From Nephrocerus scutellatus (Eukaryota > Arthropoda > Insecta > Diptera > Pipunculidae), in contig OX352763.1 of assembly GCA_947095585.1 (NCBI GenBank), positions 44,690,010 through 44,754,009 on the forward strand: a stretch of 64,000 nucleotides of DNA, written 5' to 3'. The position numbers were made by a program, and so were the translations under genes. Of the stretch, positions 21,804-32,717 are shown piece by piece. Numbering within the stretch: the stretch's first letter is position 1; each line of letters starts with the position of its first letter. Below the pieces are notes generated by a model. It was given only the letters and a program-made list of their open reading frames with translations. It searched no databases and had not been told where the DNA came from.

Positions 21804-22520
21804 ATTTCGACGCGTTGATATTTAAAGAGATTTTTATGGACTATAAATTTCTAGGGAATTCGAACTTGCCTTGTCAGTTTTACTAAATTTAAAAACTTTG
21901 TTAATTCGTTGACTTACTCCGACACTAATTTAACACTAAAATTACAACCATGAAAACTGTAAACCATTTATTAGTTATCAATACTCTAGGTGTAACTAAT
22001 AACTATATACCAAAAACTGTCATTAATTGACAGGATAGTGAAAGCAAGAAGCAACAGATACACAGAGATGGTGTTTTCGCAAAAAACTACCTTATCTACA
22101 TCTAAGACTTTAGATATTTTAAAGAATTTACTTTTTATAGAGGTAATCGTCATATTGGGTCGGTTTTTAATTTAATTTGATCGAGAAAATACCTGTTAAA
22201 ATATCTGATGTTGTATACAGAGTAAAACAAGTAAGCTTAATATGTGGAAATTGGTTATTAGCGAGCTCAAAGTAGTTAATACATAGAAACAGAAAGGATT
22301 CAAGACAAGTTAATTAAACATTTGGCTAAACTACGGTACAGGCGTTCTTCGATTTGGCCTTCTTGACACCCCTCATCTTAAAGCCCTAATTGAGCAGACT
22401 GGGAAAATCGCCATCTTGTTTGGGGGAGTACACTGCCGTCCTTTTTTTATGGGCGTACGCCAGCTAAAACGGAAGTTTGTTCAAGTTGTACCTGGTTCAT
22501 GTGGATTTTGAGTGAAATAT
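21804..22520. other. No feature recognised
   Basis: AT-rich sequence that may contain the 5' UTR and promoter of the minus-strand gene. No coding or repeat structure is clear. Confidence 0.35.
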
Positions 22521-22652
22521 CAGCCGTATTTTATTTGCCGAGGAACAACAACAATTGCACTGTCGAATTCCTTCTTTGGAATTGTGAAAACCTGCTGTTT
22601 GGATGGTTTTGACATTCGAATTCCGAACTCGCTCGGCAAATAAAATGCAGCT
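22521..22652. repeat. Palindromic 'CTCGGCAAAT' MITE, copy 1
   Basis: The left end AGCCGTATTTTATTTGCCGA and right end TCGGCAAATAAAATGCAGCT are inverted repeats. In between are CAACAATTGCAC and AACCTGCTGTTT. Further copies are at 31812, 44287, 58536 and 62471. Confidence 0.75.
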
Positions 22653-23167
22653 ATCATATGATTGAGATTGAGATTGATATCCAATTAAAGGTGAAAATTA
22701 GTTCTATATAACCGTATGTATTATGGTCGTGGCCCAATTTCTAAGTAAGAAAAGTACAAAAAGATGATATGATTCCCTCGCTTATTTGGTTTATATTTAG
22801 AAATGAGTTTCCTTTTAAAAGGCGTTTTTTGAACATTATGGACACTGTAAAGTAAAGGGGGCGTCTCTTCCAAACAAGATTGCAGTTTTTGAGGTCTGCT
22901 CAATAAAGGCTTTCAGTGTCCGAAAGCCCTTACCGCGTAAAACCTATAATTCACTTTGCTATATAACACATGTTTTTGTATGGGAAAAACTAGATCATAT
23001 GATATTTCACTAAAATATATGAAAAACCACAACTTAAACAAACTTAGAAAATAAAAATCCTTAAAATCCTTAAAACACATATTTGCCAAAATAATCAACA
23101 AAAATATTTTTTCATTAACAAAAAAAAATGGAAAAACTTTAATTACAAAACACATAACTAGGTCTAG
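22653..23167. other. No gene recognised
   Basis: AT-rich. The long minus-strand open frame over 22913-23320 has low-complexity F/Y/I composition and runs into a repeat. Confidence 0.35.
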
Positions 23168-24090
23168 GTTAGTAAATCTAATATATAAAAATCTCATGTC
23201 ACGGTGTTTGGGTCTCAACTGCTCCGAAACGGCTCGAACGATTGTTATGAAATTTTTTATGTATATTTGGTAGATATGAGAATAGGTTTTAAAGTGATAA
23301 AACAACCCATAAAAATACAATTTTTCATGTAAATTCTCTAATAGGAGATGGGTATGTGTTAAAATTTGAAGAAAATCGAGCTAATTTTTAAAAAATTTAT
23401 ATGGGCAACCTCGGACCTCAGGGCCTTACTCCAAAAACTTTACAAAAATTTTTGTCCATCGGAGATACACACTTATATAAAATTTTAAAAAAAATCGGGT
23501 TAAGTTTTTTAAAAAATTTGTTGGGGCCCCATGACCCTCCAAACCCTGTCTCCAAAATTTTTGCAAAAAGAGTTGCCCATCGGAGATACACACGTATATA
23601 AAATTTAAAAAAATCGGGATAATTTTTTTTTAAATTTTGGGGCCCCGGGACCCAGGGTCACCAAATTTTTTACGAAAAGTTTTGTCTTTCGGAGATACAC
23701 ATGTGTATTAAATTTGAAGAAAATCGGGTTAATTTTTTTAAAAAAAGTTATGGGGCCCCACGAACCCGGGCCCGGGGTCTCCAAAATTTTTACAAAAAGT
23801 GTTGTATATCAGAGATACAAATGTGTATAAAATTTGAAGAAAATCGAGTAAAATTTTGTAAAATATTTGTAGGGGAGCCCACCGACCCCGTGGCCCGAGG
23901 GTCCTAAAATTTAATAGAAAGTGTTGTCATCGGAGATATGCATGTTTGCAAAATTTCAATAAAATAGGACTTTGGGAAGTGGGTCAAAAATTGATCGCAA
24001 GATTCCATGACACACAAATCCACAAACAAACAAACCCAGAAACCGACAAACACACGGGCAAGTGAAGTTAATATAGAAAATTTAAAAAAA
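23168..24090 (+). mobile_element. Helitron-like repeat with about five sub-repeats of 115 bp
   Basis: Starts TCTAATATATAAAAATCTCA, continues GTCACGGTGTTTGGGTC and TGCTCCGAAACGGCTCGAAC, and ends near GTGAAGTTAATATAGAAAAT. The middle is a tandem series whose landmark CGGAGATACACA falls at about 23459, 23581, 23691, 23809 and 23930, each followed by AAATTTGAAGAAAATCGGGT and a GGGGCCC-rich block. The TC start suggests a Helitron; the 3' hairpin-CTRR end was not found. A shorter copy is at 7958-8105 and a reversed one at 44584-45505. Confidence 0.55.
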
Positions 24091-24990
24091 AAATTGAGAA
24101 CGACTGGACCGATTTGTCTAACTTTTATTTTTTAAATTCGCCATAGTCCGAATAAGGTTTATGCGAAAAAAAAAAAATAGAAAAGATGCCCGGAAAATTG
24201 TAAAATTCTGAAACTGAAAGTGCTGTTTTCCATAGTTTTTATGTATTAACTCGCGACCATAATTCACGATTCGAACGATCGATTAGCGTAATTCTTTTTT
24301 TTGTTTTGTTCGTTATAGTCCTAGGAAAAAAAGACAATTACAAAGGAAAGTCGAAAAATTCGGATAAACAGCAAAAATTGTTTTGTTCGTTTTGTTCCCG
24401 GAGATATTTTTAGCAAAATAAAATTCGGGAAAATTCGGAAAACAATAAATTGGATATATTTTGAGAAAATAACTCTATTGAATGTTTTCGGTGAAATGAA
24501 AACTTTGGAAAAACGCTTCCAGCCTAACTTAAAATAAAATTAAATTTGTGTTGATTCGCGATCTGTCCAGCAAAAGTCGGAATTTCATTTCTATTCCACT
24601 AGATTCCAATTGTTTGGGTTACGTGCTCAAATGTCATTTGACAGCTTCTTCTTTGATTTTGTGGGCAAAAAGATCTCCAAAAGACCACAAAAGACCCCGA
24701 AAAGAATCACAAAAAGACCTCCGAAAGTCCTTCAAAATCCCCAAAAAATGTTTTATTTTATCTTCGATTAGAGAATTTATAACAAAATTTTTAATTTTTA
24801 TTGGCTGTTTTTTTATAATTAATTTTCGAAACAGTTAATTATTTTCAAAACAAATAAATAGGTAAAATATAAATATTAAGGATAGACACATTAAAATCCT
24901 ATTTGTGATATTTTATCTGATGATTATATTGACGTATTTAGACTGTAATCTGCTACTATCTACTTTATAATTAACAGGATTCTTTGGCGT
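24091..24990. other. No gene; simple repeats
   Basis: AT-rich. Purine-rich AAAAGACC-like repeats occur at 24668-24740, and CGGAAAATTCGG-like motifs near 24300-24450. No coding signal. Confidence 0.4.
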
Positions 24991-24991
24991 C

Positions 24992-25395
24992 AAAATATGG
25001 CAAGCTTCTTTAAACAATCGTCATATTCTAACGTGATCGCATTTTCCAAATTAATGTCTTGTTCCTTTTCATTACTATGTTTAACCAAAGCTGACCTATA
25101 AGCTGCCTGTGTAATATTTTGTGTTTTGTTACCCTTTGTGATTTCGTCTTAATTGTTTTATCCACATAACACGAGTCATAATGCTTACAAAATATTTCAT
25201 AAATTAACACATCTCTTTGATCTTCTGTTAGTTAGTTAGTTCCGATGCCATACTTACAATCCATTCTAAAATCTAACTTTCTACTCAGATAAGTGTATAA
25301 AGTTTTTGTTATTAATTTTTCTATGAGTTTAACTGGATTATTATTATTAATTTTATAAATTAATCTTTCTTTAGATGTTATAAAACACACATATA
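24992..25395 (-). pseudogene. Penelope-like element, C-terminal endonuclease remnant
   Basis: Runs leftward. Upstream part: ERLIYKINNNNPVKLIEK (post-RT linker). Then YEIFCKHYDSCYVDKTIKTK, matching the GIY-YIG nuclease start seen in Penelope-like elements (C-x2-C/D-x2-YVGQT-x-K). The frame then shifts to SALVKHSNEKEQDINLENA, the usual SAL-x-H ... F-x-x-A block. Degenerate and truncated. A gypsy LTR begins two bases away at 25397. Confidence 0.6.
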
Positions 25396-25396
25396 T

Positions 25397-25825
25397 TGTT
25401 ACGAAATTCAGGCTTTCGAGTTCGTAAAGGATTTTGCAAATAAAACACAACACTAGTTTATTAATTTATAAATAACAACTTTAATTCACAGTTATAATAA
25501 CACAAGTTCACAATTTATGCTTATAATACTTGTACTTTACAATAAATCTCTTAGGTAGTAGCTTAATCACTTTGCAAGAAATTTTACAACCGCACTGGTT
25601 AAATTCCAATTCACTAATAATCTTACTTCGGCCTAACGCCTCTATTTATACTCAATCAAAAGTTTCAGAAACTTCCAATATTGTAGACAGAAATATCCAG
25701 AAAATTGTAGCCTTATTTCCTTATTTACAACTAACGATACTTATATGCAATGAGTCTTCTTATAAAAACTACATGTTTAATCATGTTCTTTTAAAAAAAA
25801 ACCGGGCAAACCGCACAAACCGGTG
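25397..25825 (-). repeat. 3' LTR of the Ty3/gypsy element (end-deleted)
   Basis: Starts TGTTACGAAATTCAGGCTTT, as do the LTRs at 30233, 32718, 46028 and 59374. It matches them up to the CACAAACCGGT block and then jumps straight into the end of pol. About 150 bp of the inner LTR edge, including the terminal TTTTCGTAACA, is therefore missing. An ATAT run flanks its outer edge. Confidence 0.7.
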
Positions 25826-28560
25826 TTCGTCCCGAACAGATTCAGATTCACTCCTTCTGTTGTTGTACCTTGTCAATCTGTCAATGTGAACAACTTTTAT
25901 TTTACATCTGGGGCTTTGTTGAATCCGATATACGACATCATTAATCCTCTTAATGATCTTATAAGGTCCTTCCCAGCTCCTGCGCTGGTAAATATGTCAC
26001 ATCAGCAATATAGGCAAGCGATGTTCGGTATGCAATAATGCCAAAATGCTGACCAGCACTAATCGATCTAAACTAGTATGCATGTGTATACATTTATATT
26101 CTTATTAAATTATGTAGTATGTTTTTAAGTCTTCGAACACCTATAAATAAGCAACAATTATCCAATAAAGATTACTTCGAAATAGAACGTCAAAGCTATA
26201 CCACCGGCATTTTATTAGGCTTGCGAGCCTTAAATTCTACAGGTATCAACAAGATCCACTCTATTTGGAATCCCACCTTAAGTGCAGGAAACTGCCTAAA
26301 GGTTTAAGTCATTGGCGTATTAGCCTCGACTAGCGGAAACCAATAGGAGAACATCGGGGCTCGATTAACTATTAGAGTTATCCATTAGGTTACCAGTAAA
26401 AGCGTTAACCTTTACATGGCGATCCTGGCCTAAATTGCTCATACCATTACATGGCGATCCTGCCTTAAATAGCTCATCCCTTTACATAGCGACCCTGCCA
26501 GGTTACCCTTAATAAGGTTATCAACTGTAATAGCTTAACCTTTAAATAGCGCCTACCTTTACAGAAGCGATTCCTTACTTTATCTAGCGTCTTATTAACG
26601 ACCAAATGCGCTCCTGATGTACCACTATGTAATTCTTGCAGGACTTCTTTGACTCGATTCGTTGGTAGCACAATCTGTGATTTTGTGCTTTGACCATCAG
26701 CCGATTCCCATTCCCTTACCAGTAGTCCATCTTCCAATCTCAATGACTGCCATTGAGCCAAGTAACTTTTTACTGTCGGACTTGCTGTTGCAATCTCGTG
26801 CCACTCCGGTCTTTCACCTTGCTCCATCCAATGAAATATTGGATCAATCGAATCATCGCGCACTTGTTCCTACCTTAGCTGCTCTTTTGTCTAGCGATCT
26901 TCGACTTGTAGTCTTATTTGTGCAACTACTCCAGAGCACTTCTTGTTTTCTTGCCTGTGTTTGCATTGGGGTGCACAAGGTCTTCTGGATAACCCGTCTT
27001 CATTATTGTGCAGCATTCCTTTTCGATGCTCTGTTCTGAATGAATATGCCTGGAGTCGTTCGATCCATCTGGCTTCTTGACTTGACCTTCTGGTCCCCTG
27101 AACTGCATTAACCACTTGAGTGCTGCATATGGTCAGTTCGAAGGAGAAATTCTTGACCATATAGGTACTTGTGGAAATGTTTGACGCTATAGACAACAGC
27201 TAGCAATTCCCTTCGCGTCACGCAGTAGTTCTTCTCGGGCTTAGAAAGCGAACGGCTGTAGTACGCTATAACACACTCATTTCCTTCTTGACGCCAAAAT
27301 TGGAGAACTACACAGCTTTCCCTTCAGCAAATCAAATGATTTTCGGTGCTCGTCGACCATTGGAACTTTTGGTTCTTCTCAGTAAGGCGATGAAGGCTTC
27401 GTGCAACATCTGCGAAGTTTGGCACAAACCGTCGGTAGTAGGAGCATAGCCCAAGAAAACTTCGCAAATAATGTTAATTCTTTGGTACCGGCCATTCGTT
27501 AACAGCTTCCAACTTCTTGGGGTCCTTGCGTACTCCTTGACTGGATACAATGTGGCCCAAATAATTCACTTCATCTTTGAAAAGGCTACATTTCGGCGGA
27601 CTCATCCTGCTGCTTTAATGGTTTCCAAAACTTGCCGCAGATTATTCACGTGCTCATTAAATGTGCGACCAAAAACAATGATGTCATCCAAATAAACCAG
27701 ACATGTATTCCAGCTAAGGCCTCGCAAAACATGTTGCATGAACCGCTCCAACGTGGCAGGAGCGTTGCATAAACCGAACGGCATTACAGAAAATTGATAC
27801 AAGCCGTTTCCCGAAGTAAATGCTGTCTTCTCCTTGTCATTGTCATGAATTGCTACCTGCCAGTATCCGCTTCTCAGATTCAATGTACTGAAGATTCAGG
27901 CTCCCGATAAGGTCTCCAACGTGTCGTCTATACGTGGTAATGGATAACTATCCTTCTTGGTGACATCGTTCAATTTCCGATAGTCCACAAAAAATCTCGT
28001 TGAACCATCTTTCTTTTGAACAAGTACCACAGGTGAGCTCCATGGGCTTTTGGACTTCTCTATGATTCCATCCCGTTCCATGTTCTTAAACAGCGTTTCT
28101 GCTTCTTGTTGCTTAGCAAGTGGTAATCGTCTTGGCCCCTGTCGAATTGGGCGTTGACACAGCGAAGGAATTATCAGCTTCCTTTCTAGGTCTAGGGGCG
28201 TATTCTTTACTATTTCAGATTGGCAGTTTGCGATACAGCTTACTCCCTGAGTCTTGCCTTCCTTCCTTCCTTTATCACGTTCGGTGATGGGCTAACATTC
28301 ATTATTCTCACTGGTATCTTGGGCTGGAATTTCACTAGAATTCTTCCGCATATCCATCCGTTCTTATTGAAATTGGTTGGCTCCACTATTCCTACTGTTC
28401 TGTCCCCAAAATCAACGTTCACCTTGCCATAGATGATTTTCTCGCACATCGGTGGTATCTCTACTTTTTCTTCAGTGATGATTCTTAGCCCACCACTCTG
28501 GTTTATTTGCAGTGGTACTTCCACATTACGCCATTTTAGCACGTGGTTCTTTATTCTAAT
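25826..28560 (-). pseudogene. Ty3/gypsy (mdg3/blastopia-like) pol, decayed
   Basis: Runs leftward. In order: post-protease region (28542-28240: PPMCEKIIYGKV, TVGIVEPTNF), RT (28081 leftward: [55 protein letters not shown], catalytic YLDD in LVYLDDIIVFG at about 27693), RNase H (NYCVTRRELLAVVYSVKHF near 27200), integrase H2C2 zinc region (ELHSGTSGAHLVVNKTLDKV near 26600) and an integrase C-terminal block (SWEGPYKIIKRINDVVYRIQ, 25980-25920). The integrase core is replaced by a foreign insert. Stops, for example TGA after LSGA at about 27893, and frameshifts make it inactive. Confidence 0.85.
25990..26555 (-). repeat. Insert replacing the integrase core, with 3 short tandem repeats
   Basis: Pol homology stops after DKVRNRF (about 26560) and resumes only at the integrase C-terminus (about 25985). 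The insert starts, in minus sense, TGTAAAGGTAGGCGC and carries three repeats of about 40 bp at 26408-26510 with the core CCTTTACATGGCGATCCTG. It may be a solo LTR of another element; no matching copy is present. Confidence 0.4.
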
Positions 28561-30060
28561 GTTCAGGCCTCTTAAGATGATTCACAGGCTGTACTGTAGG
28601 TTGTAGGAGCCAAGATCGTGGCTCCTTGCAGTCGCGCATGAAATGTCCAGGTTTCTGGCATCTAAAACATTTTGGATGAGAATTTGATGTGGAATTCCTG
28701 TTGTTCTGCTAGCTTCCAGTCTTTGATTTTCGAATCTTCTCATCAATGAGGGCTTATATTTGTGTGATGTCCTCAGTTTCCAACTTGCGCAATCTAACTA
28801 AATCAGTAGACAAGATGGCTCTAGCTGCTTCGTATTCCAAGGCCGATGTCAACACTTAATTCATCGACTTTCCTCTGGCTGTTGTTCTCAAATGAAGCTT
28901 TAACTGTTCATCTCGAATATTTAAAATACCAGCCGGAGCCCTATAATAGGCTTGTCGTGCTAGCTTAGTAATTTCCCGCTCTAATTCTTGAAGCATTCTC
29001 CTCGCTGTTGTTTCTTCATCTGGAGCTTTATTTTGCTGTGCTCTTGTGTGTGAGACTGTCCATAACGCAAGTCCAACTCTTTCAAGATTCTTCCGGAACT
29101 CATCTCGGCATTTGGAATCATTTGTAATACATCAGCCGCTTTGCTCCTCAACGCTAGAATCAAACAATTTAGCTGTTCTTCCGCACCCCATCCATTGTGT
29201 TGTACAGCTTCAAACTGGACTTTGAAATTTTCGAAAGCTGTCTCGCCATCGAACACAGGTAGCTTCAAAATTCCTTTCTGGTTACTAGAAGATTCTGGAA
29301 TGACTCTGCTACTGCTTTGTTGAGTGTTTTCCCTGACGTACTGGGTACGACTATCCAATCGGGTCTCAAACTCTTTAATTTTTCCTTCCAAGCCACTCAC
29401 TTCTTTATGAATTCCATTTATCTCACCTTTAAGCGATGTTTGAATTCCACTCATTTCTCCTTGAGCTTTTCTTGGATTTCGCTCATTTTATCTCTTAGCT
29501 TTTCTTGAATAAGATCTAGCTTTCCATTTTGCTGGTCAAATTTGGAATTCAAATGTTGATTTTGTTGCTCAAACTTATCGGGCAGTTTGGAATTTAACTG
29601 CTGATTTTTCTGATCCAATTATTTCTTTAGTCCTTGACTTTGCTGTTCCAGTTTGCCACTAATTTGAAAATTCAAATCTTTCTTCAGGCCTTGACTTTGA
29701 TGTTCCAACTTCTCATTAAATTTGGAACTCAATTCTAAATTCTGTTGCTGTTGCTGTTGCCTACTTTGCTTAGTTAGCTCTTTTTTTATCTCTTCACTTT
29801 GTTCACTTTGCCGCTGCATTTGTTCTCTCTGCTGGTCAAACTTCCTATTTATTTGTTGCATTAGAACTTGCAACATCGCCTCCATGTTTGGCACACCGCC
29901 CTTATCTTCCGAAGTGGACGATTTTCGCTCCACTAACTCCGTCTCAATGGAAAACACTTCACCAGCTTGCTGCTTTTCCCCTTTAACGACTTGTTGCAAT
30001 CGGAGGAATAACTCCTGCTTATTTCCGGCATTGCTTAGACCTCTTCTTTAAGCTCCTGGG
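28561..30060 (-). pseudogene. Ty3/gypsy Gag, decayed
   Basis: Runs leftward from about 30060. An N-terminal Gln-rich coiled-coil region (29999-29500) is built of repeats of the form SGKLEQQSQGLKK and SKFNEKLEHQSQ. A capsid-like region follows (29454-28981: GILKLPVFDGETAFENFKVQ, LILALRSKAADVLQMIP). The zinc knuckle C-FR-C-QKPG-H-FMRD-C lies at 28628-28669. Stops between segments show decay. Zinc knuckle plus PBS type place it near mdg3/blastopia-like elements. Confidence 0.8.
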
Positions 30061-30213
30061 AACTATGGGATTTAATGTTCACTGCACTTTCCATTTTATT
30101 ATTTACTGTACTCAAGGCTTTGCAAATCACCAAATTATTTTTTTATTGTTTAACGATTTGCAAAATTTTATTCTGTCGATTTTCAAAATTTTACTGTCTC
30201 ACAATTTGCAAAA

Positions 30214-30230
30214 TCCTACTTCTGACACCA
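30214..30230 (-). other. Primer-binding site of the Ty3/gypsy element
   Basis: Minus strand TGGTGTCAGAAGTAGGA, two bases inside the LTR. It complements the 3' end expected of tRNA-Leu. The same site flanks the LTRs at 32718 (one mismatch), 46028 and 59374. Confidence 0.7.
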
Positions 30231-30232
30231 AT

Positions 30233-30654
30233 TTTTACGAAATTCAGGCTTTCGAGTTCGTACAGGATTTTGCAAATAAAACACAATACTAGTATTTTAA
30301 TTTATAAATAACAACTTTACAGTAATACAAACAGTAATAATAACACAAGTTCACAATTTTTGCTTACGATACTTATATGCAATGAGTCTTCTTCTAAAAA
30401 TAGACTACATGTTCAATCATGTTATTTTACAAAAACCGGGCAAACCGCACAAACCGGTTTGACTACTTGTTTGACCAGTACACAATGATTCAAACATGCA
30501 GGCGGTTACATTTCAAATTTCAAATAATCGAATAGTGTTAGAGCCTAAAAGTATGCAACATAAAAGTGCTTATTTTTAGTATGCAGTATTTACATTGGGA
30601 TTAATTTTAGGATTTGAATTCTATTATATGAGCTACTAACTATTTTTCGTAACA
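30233..30654 (-). repeat. 5' LTR of the Ty3/gypsy element
   Basis: Runs from TTTTACGAAATTCAGG (one change from the TGTTACG end) to TTTTTCGTAACA, so the ends are inverted. It lacks a block of about 200 bp present in the fuller copies of this LTR (33320-33560). Directly to its right begins the tandem array. Confidence 0.8.
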
Positions 30655-30813
30655 ATGTAACATGTGTTGTTGTTGTGCTAATATAAAGAGGGGTAAATCT
30701 CCCAAAATATCAAGAGCTGTTTTAGCTTTACGGTAGAGTCGTTTCGAAGAGGAAACGAAAAACTTGACAGCCAAAAAAAAATCTGGGGCAGAGTTTTACG
30801 AAAAAAAAATTAA
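30655..30813 (+). repeat. 'TGTTAAT' MITE (Harbinger-like), truncated
   Basis: The right two thirds of the element seen whole at 42121-42385: GTTGTTGTTGTGCTAATATA, AGGGGTAAATCTCCCAAAAT, ending in TTTTACG-A9-TTAACA. The left end is cut off by the gypsy LTR at 30654. Confidence 0.65.
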
Positions 30814-31269
30814 CATAAGGCTTGATTTACATTGAGGCATGCGAGAGAAAATGAGCTAGACGATTATAATTAAATTAAAATTGTGGTTAGCCAGAAGAGA
30901 TTGACACTACGAAAATGTTATATTTATTTTTTTGTTGTTGTTTTCCTCGGCAAAACGAACACGAATAGCGAAAATCTTTTTTTTAACATTATATTTTTGC
31001 AAGGTATATACTAAAAAATATATTTACGTCGATTATAGAACTCGCCGGATCAACTGCGGAGGGAGTTTCATTCACTTTTGACGTTTTAGGTATTATAGAA
31101 TACGTCGAATAAAAAGTGAACGAATGATGGTAATGCAGTTCGAAAAATCGTATTATAGAATTCGCAAGTGAAAGACACTTCATAGGAAAAGTTTCATCAT
31201 AAATTCGCATCAAAACAACTGCGGATTGAAAACAGTGATATTTAACTAAGTCATTGAAAATTGTGGTTC

Positions 31270-31564
31270 TAGTTTGCTATATTGCTTTCAACCAATAAAT
31301 AAAAATTACAACAACAAACACATTGGATAGACCAGAAAATGGTTAGCGTTAACCAAATAAATTTTTTTGGCTAAGAAATATTTAACCAAATTTTTATTTA
31401 TAATTCTCACCACCAGAGTCGACTTTTAAAAATTATATATGGATAAGTTGGCAAACACATGAAACAAAAATTTTACCAAAATTTGGTTAGTTTTTGCTGT
31501 TGCTTTAATCAGCCGTTAACCACAAAAAATATCTAACTCATTTTGTTGAGAGCAATATAGCAGT
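31270..31564. repeat. MITE present only in array copy 0
   Basis: Ends TGCTATATTGCT and AGCAATATAGCA are inverted. Flanks GTTCTAGTT and GTTCTTGTT look like a 9-bp (or 8-bp) target duplication. The corresponding places at 44050 and 58035 read straight through CTAGTTTTTTTGCC without it. Confidence 0.65.
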
Positions 31565-31811
31565 TCTTGTTTGTTGTTGTTGTTTTTTGGCATTGAGAAT
31601 AAACAGGAAGTTTTAGATGATAATAAACAGATTTAATTTGTTTTAAATACAATTTTTAAACAAATAAATTTTTTTATAGAAAACGTACGACCAACCGGGC
31701 ACAATTTGAAAAGATGGTTAACCTTGTGTCAGAAAACCCATAATTAACACAATTTATAATTAATTTCACTTAATGTAATGTAAAAATGTAAACTACAAAT
31801 TCAAAGTCAAA

Positions 31812-31950
31812 GCGGCATTTCATTTGCCGCGGAATAAGGAATTCGAATGTCAAAATCAGCAAAACAGCAGGTTTTCCTATTCAAAAGAAGGAATAATATA
31901 GTGCAATTGTTGTTGTAATTCCTTATTCCTCGGCAAATACAAAATACAGC
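31812..31950. repeat. Palindromic 'CTCGGCAAAT' MITE, copy 2
   Basis: GGCATTTCATTTGCCG... pairs with ...CGGCAAAT-ACAAAATACAGC. Inner AATAAGGAATT and AATTCCTTATT also pair. Nested in the large TIR element. Confidence 0.75.
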
Positions 31951-32101
31951 TAATTTTGACAGTTAGTGATACTACAGTTCCACTGCGAATCGATAAAATA
32001 GTTTTCCGGCGGATTCTATAATACATAAAATTTCATATGCGGATCGAATGCGGATTGAAGGAACTCCCGCCGCAGTAAATCCGGCGAGTTCTATAATCGA
32101 C

Positions 32102-32670
32102 ATGATTTATTTTTACAAGCAAAAAGGATAAATACGGAAAAGTCAGTGCCAAAAAAATAACATCAGTCGTTGGTGTTAGTAAAAAGAGGTGTAAATCTCC
32201 CAAATGCAAATATATCAAGATCTGTTAGAGGGGAATTCCGATCTACCACAGATAGAACGAATAGCCAAAAACTCAAACTGCGCCAGATTATTAATTAAAA
32301 AAAAGACAATAGATCTGCAGGGGAAATATTAGGTCTGTGTTTTTGTTCAACCCGTGCGAGCAGTGTACGCCGAAAATTCACCCGGTTTCTTTTATTCCAC
32401 TGGGAAATTTTACTCCATTCTCTGTGTTTTTTATTGTGAACCGTGAACTATAGACTGAAATAAATATCAGCGTAAGGCAGAGTAAAGCGGCATATACACA
32501 GGTCAAAAACTCATCAAGCTTGTGAGAGTGGATTAGTGAAAATGAGACGCGTATACGTTGCGTGTTGTTGATTGAAGCAAAATCGAAATGTTTAGCTTTT
32601 TGCGTAATCGGGTATTCAGCATTGACATTGGTGATTGCCTCCTTGATCATGCTTATACTCTCGATTTTCA
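32102..32670. other. Array-block sequence with a conserved minus-strand open frame
   Basis: Between the TIR element and the LTR. The minus-strand frame at 32378-32671 (97 codons; MKIES start, then HFDFASINNTQRIRVSFSLI and a hydrophobic stretch) recurs at 45670-45981 and 59001-59327 with indels and altered ends. No family was recognised. The indels are not frame-preserving in pattern, so it is probably non-coding repeat. The first 240 bp resemble the AGGGGAATTCCGATCTACC part of the MITE families. Confidence 0.45.
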
Positions 32671-32717
32671 AAATTTTACTGTCTCACAATTTGCAAAATC
32701 CTACTTCTGAAACCAAT

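Larger units (their letters stand above)
31028..32101. mobile_element. Large TIR element 'GTCGATTATAG', array copy 0
   Basis: The left end GTCGATTATAGAACTCGCCG and the right end (reverse strand) are identical for 21 bp, with imperfect homology continuing for about 100 bp (ACTGCGG-GGGAGTT; GCGGATTGAA). There is no transposase, so it is non-autonomous. It has been invaded by MITEs at 31270 and 31812. Other copies are at 43818-44574 and 57806-58823. Confidence 0.7.

Noticed and set aside
22913..23320. 135-codon minus-strand frame
   Set aside because: Phe/Tyr/Ile-rich translation of AT-rich sequence running into a Helitron-like repeat.
23400..23960. CRISPR-like array
   Set aside because: The 115-bp units are imperfect throughout with no constant repeat and variable spacer; this is a eukaryotic tandem repeat in a transposon.
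32378..32671. Conserved minus-strand frame in the three transposon blocks as a gene
   Set aside because: Conservation is explained by the duplication itself; copies differ by indels and no family was recognised.
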